Shown here: positions 16,896 to 24,817 of the stretch, in pieces
How the letters are laid out: every line of letters starts with the position of its first letter
Position numbering within the stretch: position 1 is the first letter of the stretch
Source of the DNA: Nonomuraea polychroma
GTDB lineage: Bacteria > Actinomycetota > Actinomycetes > Streptosporangiales > Streptosporangiaceae
Direction of reading: 5' to 3'
NCBI RefSeq assembly: GCF_004011505.1
Contig: NZ_SAUN01000001.1
Coordinates: 5,359,501 to 5,423,500 of the forward strand
Length of the DNA stretch: 64,000 nucleotides
Translations under genes and position numbers: made by a program
The notes under the pieces: model-generated
What the model was told of the DNA's origin: nothing
Database searches by the model: none
What the model saw: the letters and a program-made list of their open reading frames with translations, nothing else

Positions 16896-17727
16896 GGATC
16901 TCCGCCTCGCCGGCCGTACGCATCGCCTCCACCGGCACATCCGCCCGGCCGGTCATCAGCTCCACCTGCCGCACCGCCTGATGCAGCAACATCGCGAACC
17001 CGCCGACCACGGTGCCGCCCGCCGCCCGCACGGCCGACGCGGCGGTGGTCGGCCAGGGTGAGTAGACCACGTCGAAGAGTGCGGGCACGCCGTGCAGCCG
17101 GTCGGCGAAGGCGTCGGCGGCGCCGCTCGGCAGCGTGGACACCACCAGGTCCACCCCGGTGAGCGCGTCGAGCTTGTCGAACGTCTCCACCGCCAGCGCC
17201 ACGCCGAGCCGCTCCGCCACCTCCGCCGTCTCGCCCGCCCGCGCCGGGTCGCGTACCAGCAGGGTCGCCGAGAACAGCCCGAGGTTGCGCAGGGCCGCCA
17301 GCGTGGAAGCCGCGGTGGCTCCTCCGCCCAGCACGGTGGCCGACCGCGGCGCGGGCACCCCGGCCTCGGCCAGCGCCTGCTCGATGCCGTAGACGTCGGT
17401 GTTGTCGCCGTGCCGCAGCCCGTCGCGGAACACCACCGTGTTCGCGCCGCCGACCTCGACGGCGAGCTCTGAGACGGAGTCGAGCAGCGGCAGCACCGCC
17501 CGCTTGAGCGGCATGGTCAGCGACAGCCCCGCCCAGGCGTCGTCACCGTCCTCGTGGCCCTGCCCGCGCACGGGTGTCAGCTCGCGCAGCAGGCCCGGCA
17601 GCCGCGCCTCGTCGCATTCGAACGCCTCGTAGCTCCACCCGTCCAGGCCCATCGCCTGATAGGCGGCTCTGTGCAGGTAGGGCGAGAGCGAATGGGCGAT
17701 GGGCGACCCCAACACGGCGGCTCGCAT
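16870..17727 (-). CDS. aroE: Shikimate dehydrogenase
   Basis: 285 residues. Shikimate-binding SLSPYLH at 13-19, catalytic lysine in TMPLKRAV (K75), GDNTD with D111 and the NADP-binding loop GGGATA at 134-139. Reduces 3-dehydroshikimate to shikimate with NADPH in aromatic amino-acid synthesis. AAGGAG at 17738-17733 lies 5 bases before ATG 17727, so that start is preferred to the GTG two codons earlier. The substrate loop usually reads SLSPxxHN; here the N is R. Follows mltG by 187 bases, the standard alaS-ruvX-mltG-aroE order. The C-terminus (RRTSQTG) is read from DNA shared with the toxin gene. Confidence 0.9.
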   Translation of the reverse strand: MRAAVLGSPIAHSLSPYLHRAAYQAMGLDGWSYEAFECDEARLPGLLRELTPVRGQGHEDGDDAWAGLSLTMPLKRAVLPLLDSVSELAVEVGGANTVVFRDGLRHGDNTDVYGIEQALAEAGVPAPRSATVLGGGATAASTLAALRNLGLFSATLLVRDPARAGETAEVAERLGVALAVETFDKLDALTGVDLVVSTLPSGAADAFADRLHGVPALFDVVYSPWPTTAASAVRAAGGTVVGGFAMLLHQAVRQVELMTGRADVPVEAMRTAGEAEILRRTSQTG

Positions 17728-17843
17728 CCGCACTCCTTCCGAACGAACACGACGACCCTATCGCCAACTCCCGCACCGCACGGCCAGCCCCGCGGCACCG
17801 ATGGATGGAAGACCGGGGGGCTGCACGCAGCGGAGCCGCTCGG

Positions 17844-17871
17844 CCGCCCACCCGTGTCGGCGGGTGGGCGG
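17844..17871. terminator. GC-rich hairpin between mltG and aroE
   Basis: CCGCCCACCCG / CGGGTGGGCGG, an 11-bp perfect stem with a 6-base loop, lies in the 187-base gap. It has no T tract on either strand. It could terminate or process the mltG transcript; outer G and C runs (17813-17819 and 17886-17892) could extend the structure. Confidence 0.45.
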
Positions 17872-17914
17872 TGCGAGGCGGCCAGGCCCCCCAGCGCGAG
17901 CGGATGGACGCCGG

Positions 17915-19072
17915 TCAGCCGCCGTTCCTCCGGTACTCGGCGAGAAGCGCCTGCCTCTGAGCCTCTGTTGAGGCGAACTTGGTGACGTTGCTCTTGGGGT
18001 CAGTGGCGACGAACCAGAGCCAGTCCCCCTTCGCCGGGTTCAGCGCCGCCTCGAGGGCATGATCGCCGGGGTTCACGATCGGTCCGGGCGGCAGGCCCTC
18101 GTTCCGATAGGTGTTGTAGGGGTGCTTGGTCTTCGTCTCCGCGAACGTGGCAGCCGTGCCGTACTTGCCGAGCGCGTACATGACCGTGCTGTCCATCTCC
18201 AGCTTCATCTGCGGCTTGCGCTCGAGCCGGTTGTAGATGACGCGGGCGATCTTCGGCATGTCCTCCGTCCGGCCGGCCTCGGCCTGGACGATGCTCGCGA
18301 TGACGACGATCTCGTGCGGCGTGTGGCCGAGCGCCTTGGCACCGCCTTGGAGATCCACCTTCTCGGCTGTCTGGTTGAACCTCTGCACCATCTGCGCCAG
18401 CATCTGCGCCGGGGTGGTCTTGGGCTGGAAGTCGTACGTGGCCGGGAAGGCGTACCCTTCCAGCTTGCCCTTGGCGTAGGACGGCAGGTCCAACTCGCCG
18501 ACGTCCTTGGCGGCGGCGGTGAATTCCTTGACGGGCTTGCCGGTCGCCTTGGCGAGGGTGGTCAGGGTGTCCGACAGGCGCAGCCCTTCCTTGATCGTCA
18601 CCTTGTCGAGCAGCCGGTTCCCCGGGACGAGCATCCCCACGGCGCTGGCCGCCGACATCTGCTTACGCAGCTTGTACGACCCTGGCTGTAGCTTGTCGCT
18701 CATACCGGCGTTGGCGATCGCGTTGGTGAAGGCCCTGGCGCTGGCGACGACCCCCTGCCGCTCCAGCTCCTCGGCCACCTCCGAGGCGTTCTGCCCGTCC
18801 TTGATCTCGATGACCACCTCACCGGCGCCCTGGCCGGTGTAGTCATCGGGTACGAGAGCGTCGCTGAGCCAGAGGTAGCCGTAGTATCCACCGCCGCCGA
18901 TGATGCCTGCCAACACGACGAAGGCGAGCAGCGGTGCCAGGAATCGGCCCCGGTTGCGGCGCCTGCGCCGCCTGCGGCCGTTGCCGCGTTTGCCGGAGCC
19001 CCGGGTACGGCGCCGCGTCTGACCTTCGTCGTCCTCGGCGCCGAGCAGCGTGTTCAGATCGAGATCGTTCAT
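17915..19072 (-). CDS. mltG: Endolytic murein transglycosylase MltG, copy 1 (downstream)
   Basis: 385 residues: a basic cytoplasmic segment with an arginine run (RRRRRRRNRGR, about residues 34-44), one transmembrane helix (about 46-70), a LysM-like domain and the YceG/MltG catalytic domain with EGYAFPATYDF, ASIVQAEAG containing the catalytic glutamate, and the signature NTYRNEGLPPGPI. MltG cleaves nascent glycan strands at the outer face of the membrane and sets glycan length. ATG 19072 is favoured by its ATGA overlap with the bridging ORF upstream; TTG 19087 is an alternative. A second mltG lies directly upstream. Confidence 0.92.
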   Translation of the reverse strand: MNDLDLNTLLGAEDDEGQTRRRTRGSGKRGNGRRRRRRRNRGRFLAPLLAFVVLAGIIGGGGYYGYLWLSDALVPDDYTGQGAGEVVIEIKDGQNASEVAEELERQGVVASARAFTNAIANAGMSDKLQPGSYKLRKQMSAASAVGMLVPGNRLLDKVTIKEGLRLSDTLTTLAKATGKPVKEFTAAAKDVGELDLPSYAKGKLEGYAFPATYDFQPKTTPAQMLAQMVQRFNQTAEKVDLQGGAKALGHTPHEIVVIASIVQAEAGRTEDMPKIARVIYNRLERKPQMKLEMDSTVMYALGKYGTAATFAETKTKHPYNTYRNEGLPPGPIVNPGDHALEAALNPAKGDWLWFVATDPKSNVTKFASTEAQRQALLAEYRRNGG

Positions 19073-19284
19073 AGGTTCGCTGGCCAATCTCCCGGTACAG
19101 CCGGCCAGGAGTCAAGCGGAAGTGCCCAACCGGCAGGGGTTACCGAGTGGAACTGGGGGAGCCACCGGACGTGCTGCCACGACCGGCGGGGATCACTCTG
19201 GGTAGCCATGCTAGGGGACGGAAAGAGGACGCATGCCCCTTTTTGGGGCTTTTGCGCTGGAACGGCCGCGGTCCCACCGACCAT
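19069..19284 (-). CDS. Bridging ORF between the two mltG genes
   Basis: 71 codons. Its ATG (19284-19282) shares a base with the stop of the upstream mltG (TGATG) and its TGA (19071-19069) overlaps the ATG of the downstream mltG (ATGA). The product (MVGGTAAVPAQKPQKG... ending WPAVPGDWPANL) is rich in Pro and Trp, has no recognised domain and no repeats. An internal ATG gives a 46-residue Trp-rich version. It may be a real small protein or serve only to carry ribosomes from one mltG to the next. No ribosome-binding site is evident. Confidence 0.4.
   Translation of the reverse strand: MVGGTAAVPAQKPQKGACVLFPSPSMATQSDPRRSWQHVRWLPQFHSVTPAGWALPLDSWPAVPGDWPANL
19235..19253 (+). terminator. Small hairpin with T tracts inside the mltG-mltG gap
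   Basis: GCCCC-TTTTT-GGGGC followed by TTTT on the plus strand. It has the form of an intrinsic terminator for plus-strand transcripts, which would be antisense to the mltG genes; no plus-strand gene is nearby. On the minus strand the loop is AAAAA and no T tract follows. Confidence 0.3.
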
Positions 19285-20573
19285 CAGTTCGCCCCGAGGT
19301 TCTTGTTCAACTCTTCCCGGTATCTCACGAACTCGCTCTCTTTGTTAGTGAATTTGGTGATTCTACGCGCCGGATCCGTCGTTACAAACCAGTGCCAATC
19401 GCCCTTGGCCGGGTGCAAGGCCGCCATCAGCGCCTTCTCCCCGGGATTGGCGATGGGCCCTGGCGGCAGTCCTTTGTGGCGATAGGTGTTGTAAGGGGAG
19501 TCCACCTTGGTGTCCTTCTCGGTGACCCTGAGTGTTCGCCGGTTCTGCGCGTACAGGACAGTGCTGTCGATCTCGAGGGGCGTGCCCTTCGCGAGGCGGT
19601 TGTAGATCACTCGCGAGATCTTGGGGTAGTCCTCGTCGGTTCCGCCCTCCGCCTGGATCAGACTGGCAACCGTGACGGCCTCCAGCGGGTTCAGGCGCAC
19701 GCGCTCCGCCCCCTCGGCCAGCCGTACCTTCCTCGCCGCCACGCCGAAGCGCTCGACCATCGCGGCGAGCACGTCCACGGCCGTGTCCCCCGGCTCGATC
19801 TCGTACGTGGCGGGGAACAGGAAACCTTCGAGCCCGGGTGCGTACTTGGGCAGGCCGATCAGGGCCTTGTCCACGTTCTGCAGATCCTTGAGCGGCAACC
19901 CGGCCTGGCTGGCGACGCGGCTCAGCACCTCGCTCGTCCGCAGGCCCTCGGGTATGGTGACGCGCCGCACGACCCGGGACGCGGGGCTGAGCAGCAGATC
20001 GAGCGCGGCGCTCGCGGCCATGCCTTTGCGCAGGCGGTAGTGCCCGGGCCGCAGCCGGTCGGCCACCCCGCGGTCCTGCGTGGCACGGATGAACGACTGT
20101 GCGCTCGCCACCACCCCGGCCTCTTCGAGGGTCGATCCGATGGCCCCCGCGCTGGAGCCTGGCGCGATCCGCACGGTCACCGCGCCGTTGCCGCGCCCTT
20201 CGAAGTCCTCAGGACTGAGGTACGGCTTGAGCACTGCGAACGCCCCCACTCCCAGGGCCACCAGGGCCGCGATCAGGCCGGCGGAGACCAGGGCGACCTT
20301 GCGCACGGCCTGCTTGCGGGCCGCGGGCAGCCGGATGACGTCCGCCTCGGCGTCACCCCCGCCCTGGGCGTCCTTGGGGTCGTTGGGACCACTGAGGTCG
20401 TTGGGTTCGGCCCGCTCGCCGCCCTCGGGACCACTGAAGTCGTTGGGTTCGGCCCGCTCGCCGCCCTGTGGCTCGGCCTCCCCGGGCAGGTCGTCGCCGG
20501 CCTGGAACGGGATCACGTCGCCGACGTCGCCGCCCTGCTCGTCCTCGCGAGGCTCCTTCGGCGTGCCGCTCAT
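19284..20573 (-). CDS. mltG: Endolytic murein transglycosylase MltG, copy 2 (upstream)
   Basis: 429 residues: a long acidic cytoplasmic segment (1-95) containing a tandem repeat GGERAEPND(F/L)SGP, one transmembrane helix (about 105-125), LysM-like part and YceG/MltG catalytic domain with LEGFLFPATYEI, ASLIQAEGG (catalytic Glu) and NTYRHKGLPPGPI. All catalytic motifs are intact, so both copies may be active glycan-cutting enzymes. GGGGGGA before ATG 20573 and an ATGA overlap with the bridging ORF upstream support the start. The cytoplasmic tail (acidic here, basic in copy 1) is the main difference between the two and could recruit different partners (inference). Confidence 0.92.
   Translation of the reverse strand: MSGTPKEPREDEQGGDVGDVIPFQAGDDLPGEAEPQGGERAEPNDFSGPEGGERAEPNDLSGPNDPKDAQGGGDAEADVIRLPAARKQAVRKVALVSAGLIAALVALGVGAFAVLKPYLSPEDFEGRGNGAVTVRIAPGSSAGAIGSTLEEAGVVASAQSFIRATQDRGVADRLRPGHYRLRKGMAASAALDLLLSPASRVVRRVTIPEGLRTSEVLSRVASQAGLPLKDLQNVDKALIGLPKYAPGLEGFLFPATYEIEPGDTAVDVLAAMVERFGVAARKVRLAEGAERVRLNPLEAVTVASLIQAEGGTDEDYPKISRVIYNRLAKGTPLEIDSTVLYAQNRRTLRVTEKDTKVDSPYNTYRHKGLPPGPIANPGEKALMAALHPAKGDWHWFVTTDPARRITKFTNKESEFVRYREELNKNLGAN
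20385..20468. repeat. 42-bp tandem duplication in the mltG copy 2 N-terminus
   Basis: Two 42-base units (20385-20426 and 20427-20468) differ at two positions. In frame they encode 14-residue repeats of the form EGGERAEPNDLSGP in the disordered cytoplasmic tail. Confidence 0.85.
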
Positions 20574-20953
20574 GCGATCCCCCCGCCAAGCGCCTGCCGA
20601 CCCCCAAGACTGGCCGCCCCGCACCCACGGCCCGGCTCCAACTCCGCGCCCGCACAGGCCCCGTACCGGCCTACCGCCCGCGCCTCACCTTTGGAGGCCC
20701 CAGACTGGCCCGTCACCGAAGCCACGCCTGCGGAAATCCGGAACCGGACCTCCGCCGGCGCCACAGGCACGCACGCCCCGAATCGGCCCCCAGCCAGCGC
20801 CCGACCTACGCCGGCGCGGCACCAGCCCTCCGCCGGCGCCATGCTCGCGCACACACTGAACGGGTTTGCGGCCGACACCACGCTCGCACGCCCGGCCGAT
20901 CGGCCCCCTGCCGTCGCCGCCGTGTCGCCTTGCCCCGTGAATCGCCCGCTCAT
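20570..20953 (-). CDS. Bridging ORF between ruvX and mltG, degenerate repeats
   Basis: 127 codons exactly filling the gap: its ATG (20953-20951) overlaps the ruvX TGA as ATGA and its TGA (20572-20570) overlaps the mltG ATG as ATGA. The product is Gly/Ala/Arg rich, with related segments such as SMAPAEGW / PVAPAEVRF and GGRFGAC / VGRYGAC, pointing to old tandem repeats; a 13-base word recurs at 20749-20761 and 20827-20839 (78 bases apart, 26 codons). Third codon positions are mostly G or C but less strictly than in neighbouring genes. No domain or signal peptide is recognised. Either a fast-evolving small protein or a coupling sequence. Confidence 0.45.
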   Translation of the reverse strand: MSGRFTGQGDTAATAGGRSAGRASVVSAANPFSVCASMAPAEGWCRAGVGRALAGGRFGACVPVAPAEVRFRISAGVASVTGQSGASKGEARAVGRYGACAGAELEPGRGCGAASLGGRQALGGGIA

Positions 20954-21429
20954 TGGGCAGGTCCGTCGTCCGCCGGGGGCGGTGCGACGGGCCTGCCTGG
21001 TGGTCTTTCCGTGGCGCGCTCGGAGTCGAGCGCATCCTGCAGCAGCACGACGGCCGCCGCCTGGTCGACGACGCCACGTTGTTTCTTGGCTTTCACGCCG
21101 CTGGCCCGCAGCCCCTGCTGGGCGGCGACCGTGGTCAGCCGCTCGTCGAACAGCCGAACGGGCGTCGGCGCGAGCCGGGCGGCGAGAGCGGCGGCGAACC
21201 GGCGGGCCAGCGTGGCCGCCTGCCCCTCACGCCCCGACATCGAGGTGGGCAGCCCCACCACGACCTCGATCGCCTCGTGCTCAGCGACGATTGCGGCGAT
21301 GCGGTCGAGGTCGCCCTTGCCCCGTTTGACAGTTTCGACCGGCGTGGCCAGCAGCCCCGAAGGGTCGCTGCGGGCCACGCCGACGCGTACGGAGCCGACG
21401 TCCACGCCGATCCGTGAACCGAACCTCAT
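20950..21429 (-). CDS. ruvX: Holliday-junction resolvase-like protein RuvX (YqgF)
   Basis: 159 residues, RNase H-like fold: GVDVGSVRVGVARSD (first Asp, residues 8-22), VVVGLPTSMSGREG and DERLTT (second acidic cluster), DQAAAVVLLQDAL at the C-terminus, then a Pro-rich tail (RPPGRPVAPPPADDGPAQ). The family takes part in pre-16S rRNA 5'-end maturation and perhaps recombination. ATG 21429 is one base after the alaS stop (TGA C ATG), consistent with the alaS-ruvX-mltG-aroE operon. The gene's stop overlaps the start of the bridging ORF. Confidence 0.93.
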   Translation of the reverse strand: MRFGSRIGVDVGSVRVGVARSDPSGLLATPVETVKRGKGDLDRIAAIVAEHEAIEVVVGLPTSMSGREGQAATLARRFAAALAARLAPTPVRLFDERLTTVAAQQGLRASGVKAKKQRGVVDQAAAVVLLQDALDSERATERPPGRPVAPPPADDGPAQ

Positions 21430-21430
21430 G

Positions 21431-24103
21431 TCAGCCGAGCTGCCCCGCGATGGCCTCCTCAACCAGGCGCAGCGCGTCGCCGATCGCCTCCGGTCGTGTG
21501 CCGCCGCCTTGCGCGACATCGTCCTTGCCGCCACCGCCACCCCCAAGCGCCTTGGCGGCGACGCCGACCAGCTGTCCGGCCTTGAGCCCCCGCTCGCGCC
21601 CCGCCTCGTTGACCGTGGCAACCACCACGGGCCGGTCGGAGGGGACACCAGCGATCACGACGACCGCCGGCCGGTCGGCCGGGAACCTGCCACGCACATC
21701 AAGCGCGAGCTTACGCAGGTCGTCGGCCCCGGTGCCATCAGGCGCGCGGTGTGTCACGACGGAGACTCCCCGCAGGTCACCCGCCTGGGCGACCAGGTCG
21801 CCCGCCACCTGGAGCACCTGGGCGGACCGGAGCTTCTCCAGCTCCTTCTCGGCCGTGCGCAGCCGGGTGACGATGCCGTCGATGCGCTCGGGCAGCTCCT
21901 CGCGGCGCGCCTTGAGCTGCTCGGTGAGCTGGTGGACCAGGACGCTCTCGCGCGCCAGGAACCGGAAGGCGTCGATGCCGACGAGCGCCTCCACACGGCG
22001 CACGCCCGCGCCGACCGACTGCTCGCCCAGCACCTTGACCAGGCCGAGCTGGCCGGAGCTGTGCACGTGGGTGCCGCCGCACAGCTCGCGCGAGTAGTCG
22101 CCGATCTCGACCACGCGGACCTCGTCGCCGTATTTCTCACCGAACATCGCCAGCGCGCCCATCGCCCTGGCCTCCGCCTGCGAGGTGTAGAAGGCGTTGA
22201 CCTTGAGGTCGTTGATGAGCACCGCGTTGACCTCGTCCTCGACGTCGCGCAGCACGCTCGGTGGCACCGCGCCCGCCGCGGTGAAGTCGAAGCGGAAGCG
22301 GCCGGGCGAGTTTTCCGAGCCCGCCTGCGCCGCGGTCTCGCCCAGCGCGTTCTTGAAGCCGCGGTGCACGAGGTGGGTGGCGCTGTGGCTGCGCGAGATC
22401 GCGCGGCGGCGCTCGATGTCGATCTCCGCCTGCGCCTCGTCGCCGATCTTCAGCTCGCCACTGCGGACCTTGCCGCGGTGCACGACGAGGCCGGTCAGCG
22501 GGGACTGCACGTCGACGATCTCGACCTCGGCGCCGCTGGTGCGGATCACGCCCTGGTCGGCGAGCTGGCCACCGCCCTCGGCGTAGAACGGCGTGCGCCC
22601 CAGCACGACCTCCACGGTCGTGCCCGCGCCCGCCGCCGGGACGGAGACGCCGTCCACCAGGATGCCCGCAACGGTGGTGTCGGCCTCGGTCTGGTCGTAG
22701 CCGAGGAACTCCACCTTGCCCGCCGCCTCGAGCAGTTGCCCGAAGACGGAGATGTCGGCGTTGCCGGTCTTCTTCGCCGCGGCGTCCGCCTTGGCCCGCT
22801 GCCGCTGCTCCTTCATGAGCCGGCGGAAGCCCTCCTCGTCGACCTTGAGCCCCTGCTCGGACGCCATCTCCAGCGTCAGGTCGATCGGGAAGCCGTAGGT
22901 GTCGTGCAGCTGGAACGCCTGGGCGCCGGAGAGCGTGGTGCCGGACTTGCGCTTGGTCTCCTCGACCGCCACGTCGAAGATCGCGGTGCCGGTGCGCAGC
23001 GTGCCGAGGAAGGACGCCTCCTCCGCGTCGATGACCCCGTGGATCTGCGGCGCGTCGGCCTTGAGCTCGGGGTATTGCTCGCCCATCACGTTGATCGCGA
23101 CGTCGGTCAGCTCGTGCATGTAGCGCTCGTCGCCGGAGCCGAGCAGGCGCAGGTTGCGCACCGAACGGCGCAGGATGCGGCGCAGCACGTAGCCGCGGCC
23201 CTCGTTGCCGGGCATGACGCCGTCGGCGACCAGCATGGTGCCGGTGCGCACGTGGTCGGCGATGACCCGGAGGCTGACGTCGGCGCGCTGGTCGCGGCCG
23301 TAGCGGGTCTTGGTGAGCTCGGCCGCCTTGTCGAGGATCTTGTAGGTGGTGTCGATCTCGTAGATGTTGTCGACGCCCTGCAGGATCGCCGCCATGCGCT
23401 CCAGGCCCATGCCGGTGTCGATGTTCTTCGCCGGCAGCTCGCCCGCGACGTCGAAGTCGACCTTCGTGCGGACCGCGCTGAGCTGGTATTGCATGAAGAC
23501 GAGGTTCCACACCTCGAGGTAGCGGTCCTCGTCGGCGACCGGGCCGCCCTCCTTGCCGTATTCGGCGCCGCGGTCGTAGTAGATCTCCGAGCAGGGGCCG
23601 CCGGGGCCCGGCACGCCCATGTGCCAGTAGTTGTCCTCCAGGCCGCGGCGCTGGATGCGGTGCTCGGGCAGCCCGACCTTGTTGCGCCAGATGTCGAAGG
23701 CCTCGTCGTCCTCGAGGTAGACCGTCGCCCACAGCTTGTCCTCGGGGAAGCCGAAGCCGCCCTCGGACTCGGACCGGGTGAGCAGCTCCCACGCGAACGG
23801 GATCACTTCTGACTTGAAGTAGTCGCCGATGGAGAAGTTGCCCAGCATCTGGAAGAACGTCGCGTGCCGGGTGGTCTTGCCGACCTCGTCGATGTCGGGG
23901 GTGCGCACGCACTTCTGCGCGGTGGCCAGCCGTGACGCCGGAGGCTTGCGCTGCCCCAGGAAGTACGGCTTGAACGGCACCATACCCGCATTGACCAGGA
24001 GAAGCGTCGGGTCCTCAGCGATCAGGCTGGCCGAGGGCACTATCTTGTGCCCACGCTCCTCGAAGAAGCGCAGGAAGCGGCGGGCGATCTCTGCCGACTC
24101 CAT
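21431..24103 (-). CDS. alaS: Alanyl-tRNA synthetase
   Basis: 890 residues. The N-terminal class II core begins MESAEIARRFLRFFEERGH with FFQMLGNFSIGDYFK (motif 2 region) and GMGLERMAAILQGV (motif 3). The editing domain carries the zinc ligands HSATHLVH and CGGTHVHS; the C-terminal coiled-coil and DHHA1-like domain has the glycine cluster ALGGGGGGKDD. Charges tRNA-Ala and clears Ser/Gly mischarged tRNA. ATG 24103 is preferred over ATG 24112 because AAAGG lies 9 bases before 24103 but touches 24112. It is followed by ruvX one base after the stop and preceded by two small membrane-protein genes. Confidence 0.97.
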   Translation of the reverse strand: MESAEIARRFLRFFEERGHKIVPSASLIAEDPTLLLVNAGMVPFKPYFLGQRKPPASRLATAQKCVRTPDIDEVGKTTRHATFFQMLGNFSIGDYFKSEVIPFAWELLTRSESEGGFGFPEDKLWATVYLEDDEAFDIWRNKVGLPEHRIQRRGLEDNYWHMGVPGPGGPCSEIYYDRGAEYGKEGGPVADEDRYLEVWNLVFMQYQLSAVRTKVDFDVAGELPAKNIDTGMGLERMAAILQGVDNIYEIDTTYKILDKAAELTKTRYGRDQRADVSLRVIADHVRTGTMLVADGVMPGNEGRGYVLRRILRRSVRNLRLLGSGDERYMHELTDVAINVMGEQYPELKADAPQIHGVIDAEEASFLGTLRTGTAIFDVAVEETKRKSGTTLSGAQAFQLHDTYGFPIDLTLEMASEQGLKVDEEGFRRLMKEQRQRAKADAAAKKTGNADISVFGQLLEAAGKVEFLGYDQTEADTTVAGILVDGVSVPAAGAGTTVEVVLGRTPFYAEGGGQLADQGVIRTSGAEVEIVDVQSPLTGLVVHRGKVRSGELKIGDEAQAEIDIERRRAISRSHSATHLVHRGFKNALGETAAQAGSENSPGRFRFDFTAAGAVPPSVLRDVEDEVNAVLINDLKVNAFYTSQAEARAMGALAMFGEKYGDEVRVVEIGDYSRELCGGTHVHSSGQLGLVKVLGEQSVGAGVRRVEALVGIDAFRFLARESVLVHQLTEQLKARREELPERIDGIVTRLRTAEKELEKLRSAQVLQVAGDLVAQAGDLRGVSVVTHRAPDGTGADDLRKLALDVRGRFPADRPAVVVIAGVPSDRPVVVATVNEAGRERGLKAGQLVGVAAKALGGGGGGKDDVAQGGGTRPEAIGDALRLVEEAIAGQLG

Positions 24104-24124
24104 GGTGGCCATCCTTTGCGTTAG

Positions 24125-24355
24125 TCAGTTGTCATCTTCAGCGTTGTCGAGCCCGAAGCGTGCCCGCAACTCGGTTTCGCGCTCGGCGGCCTCGCCAAGT
24201 GCGTCAGAGGTAAAGTCTCTCACCCGCTGGAGCATGCCCGCCGCACCGTCTGCGGTCCTGTGGATGACATGGTTGGGGTGGAGAGCCTGCAGTCTGCGCA
24301 TCACCCACAAGGCGAGGAACGCGCCGAGCGACAGGTAGAACAGCCTTCTGATCAT
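24125..24355 (-). CDS. Small single-helix membrane protein of the alaS cluster
   Basis: 76 residues with one N-terminal hydrophobic helix (IRRLFYLSLGAFLALWVMRRL, first 22 residues) and a charged C-terminal helix with acidic end (LGEAAERETELRARFGLDNAEDDN). Function unknown; small proteins like this sit between the DUF948 gene and alaS in many actinobacteria. Its ATG (24355-24353) overlaps the stop of the DUF948 gene as ATGA. Confidence 0.75.
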   Translation of the reverse strand: MIRRLFYLSLGAFLALWVMRRLQALHPNHVIHRTADGAAGMLQRVRDFTSDALGEAAERETELRARFGLDNAEDDN

Positions 24356-24732
24356 CGTGTCCGCCTCGGCACGGCTCTGCGCGGCCGCCTGGCCTCGATG
24401 GCGCGCCGCACGCCATAGCTCAGCGACGACACCTTGATCAGGGGCCCGGTGAAGACGGTCTGCGTGACCGCGCTGAGCTTGGCCGCGTGGCCGCTGACCT
24501 GCTTGACGTCCTTGGCGATGGCCTCGACGGCGATCAGCTGCCTGTTGGTCTCGTTGACCGTGACGCTCAGGTCGTCGAGCAGCGGCGTCAGGCGGTTGTT
24601 GAGGTCGGAGACCGCCTTGGTGGTCTCCGTGAGGAGCTTGGCGAGCTTGACGAGCACCATGGCGAGAACGCAGACCAGGACAATCCAGCCCGTGGCCGCG
24701 ATCAGCCCGGCGAGCTCTCCAGCGGTAAGCAT
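24352..24732 (-). CDS. DUF948 membrane-anchored coiled-coil protein
   Basis: 126 residues: an N-terminal transmembrane helix (about 8-30, LIAATGWIVLVCVLAMVLV) followed by a long amphipathic region with heptad-like pattern (LAKLLTETTKAVSDLNNRLTPLLDDLSVTVNE) and a basic C-terminus. This is the DUF948 layout, found upstream of alaS in actinobacteria; function unknown. GGGAG lies about 9 bases before ATG 24732. Coupled to the next small gene by an ATGA overlap. Confidence 0.8.
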   Translation of the reverse strand: MLTAGELAGLIAATGWIVLVCVLAMVLVKLAKLLTETTKAVSDLNNRLTPLLDDLSVTVNETNRQLIAVEAIAKDVKQVSGHAAKLSAVTQTVFTGPLIKVSSLSYGVRRAIEARRPRRAVPRRTR

Positions 24733-24817
24733 CCGCGCATCTCCCTCGTACGCTGGGCCGGAACGGCACGACCCTATCGCGTCCGAGCGACAACGTCGGT
24801 GAGGACGACGAGCCCGG

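Noticed and set aside
20468..23812. Plus-strand open frame of 1114 codons across mltG, the bridging ORF, ruvX and alaS
   Set aside because: Antisense to alaS, whose identity is certain; the product is Arg/Ala/Leu-rich and resembles no family.
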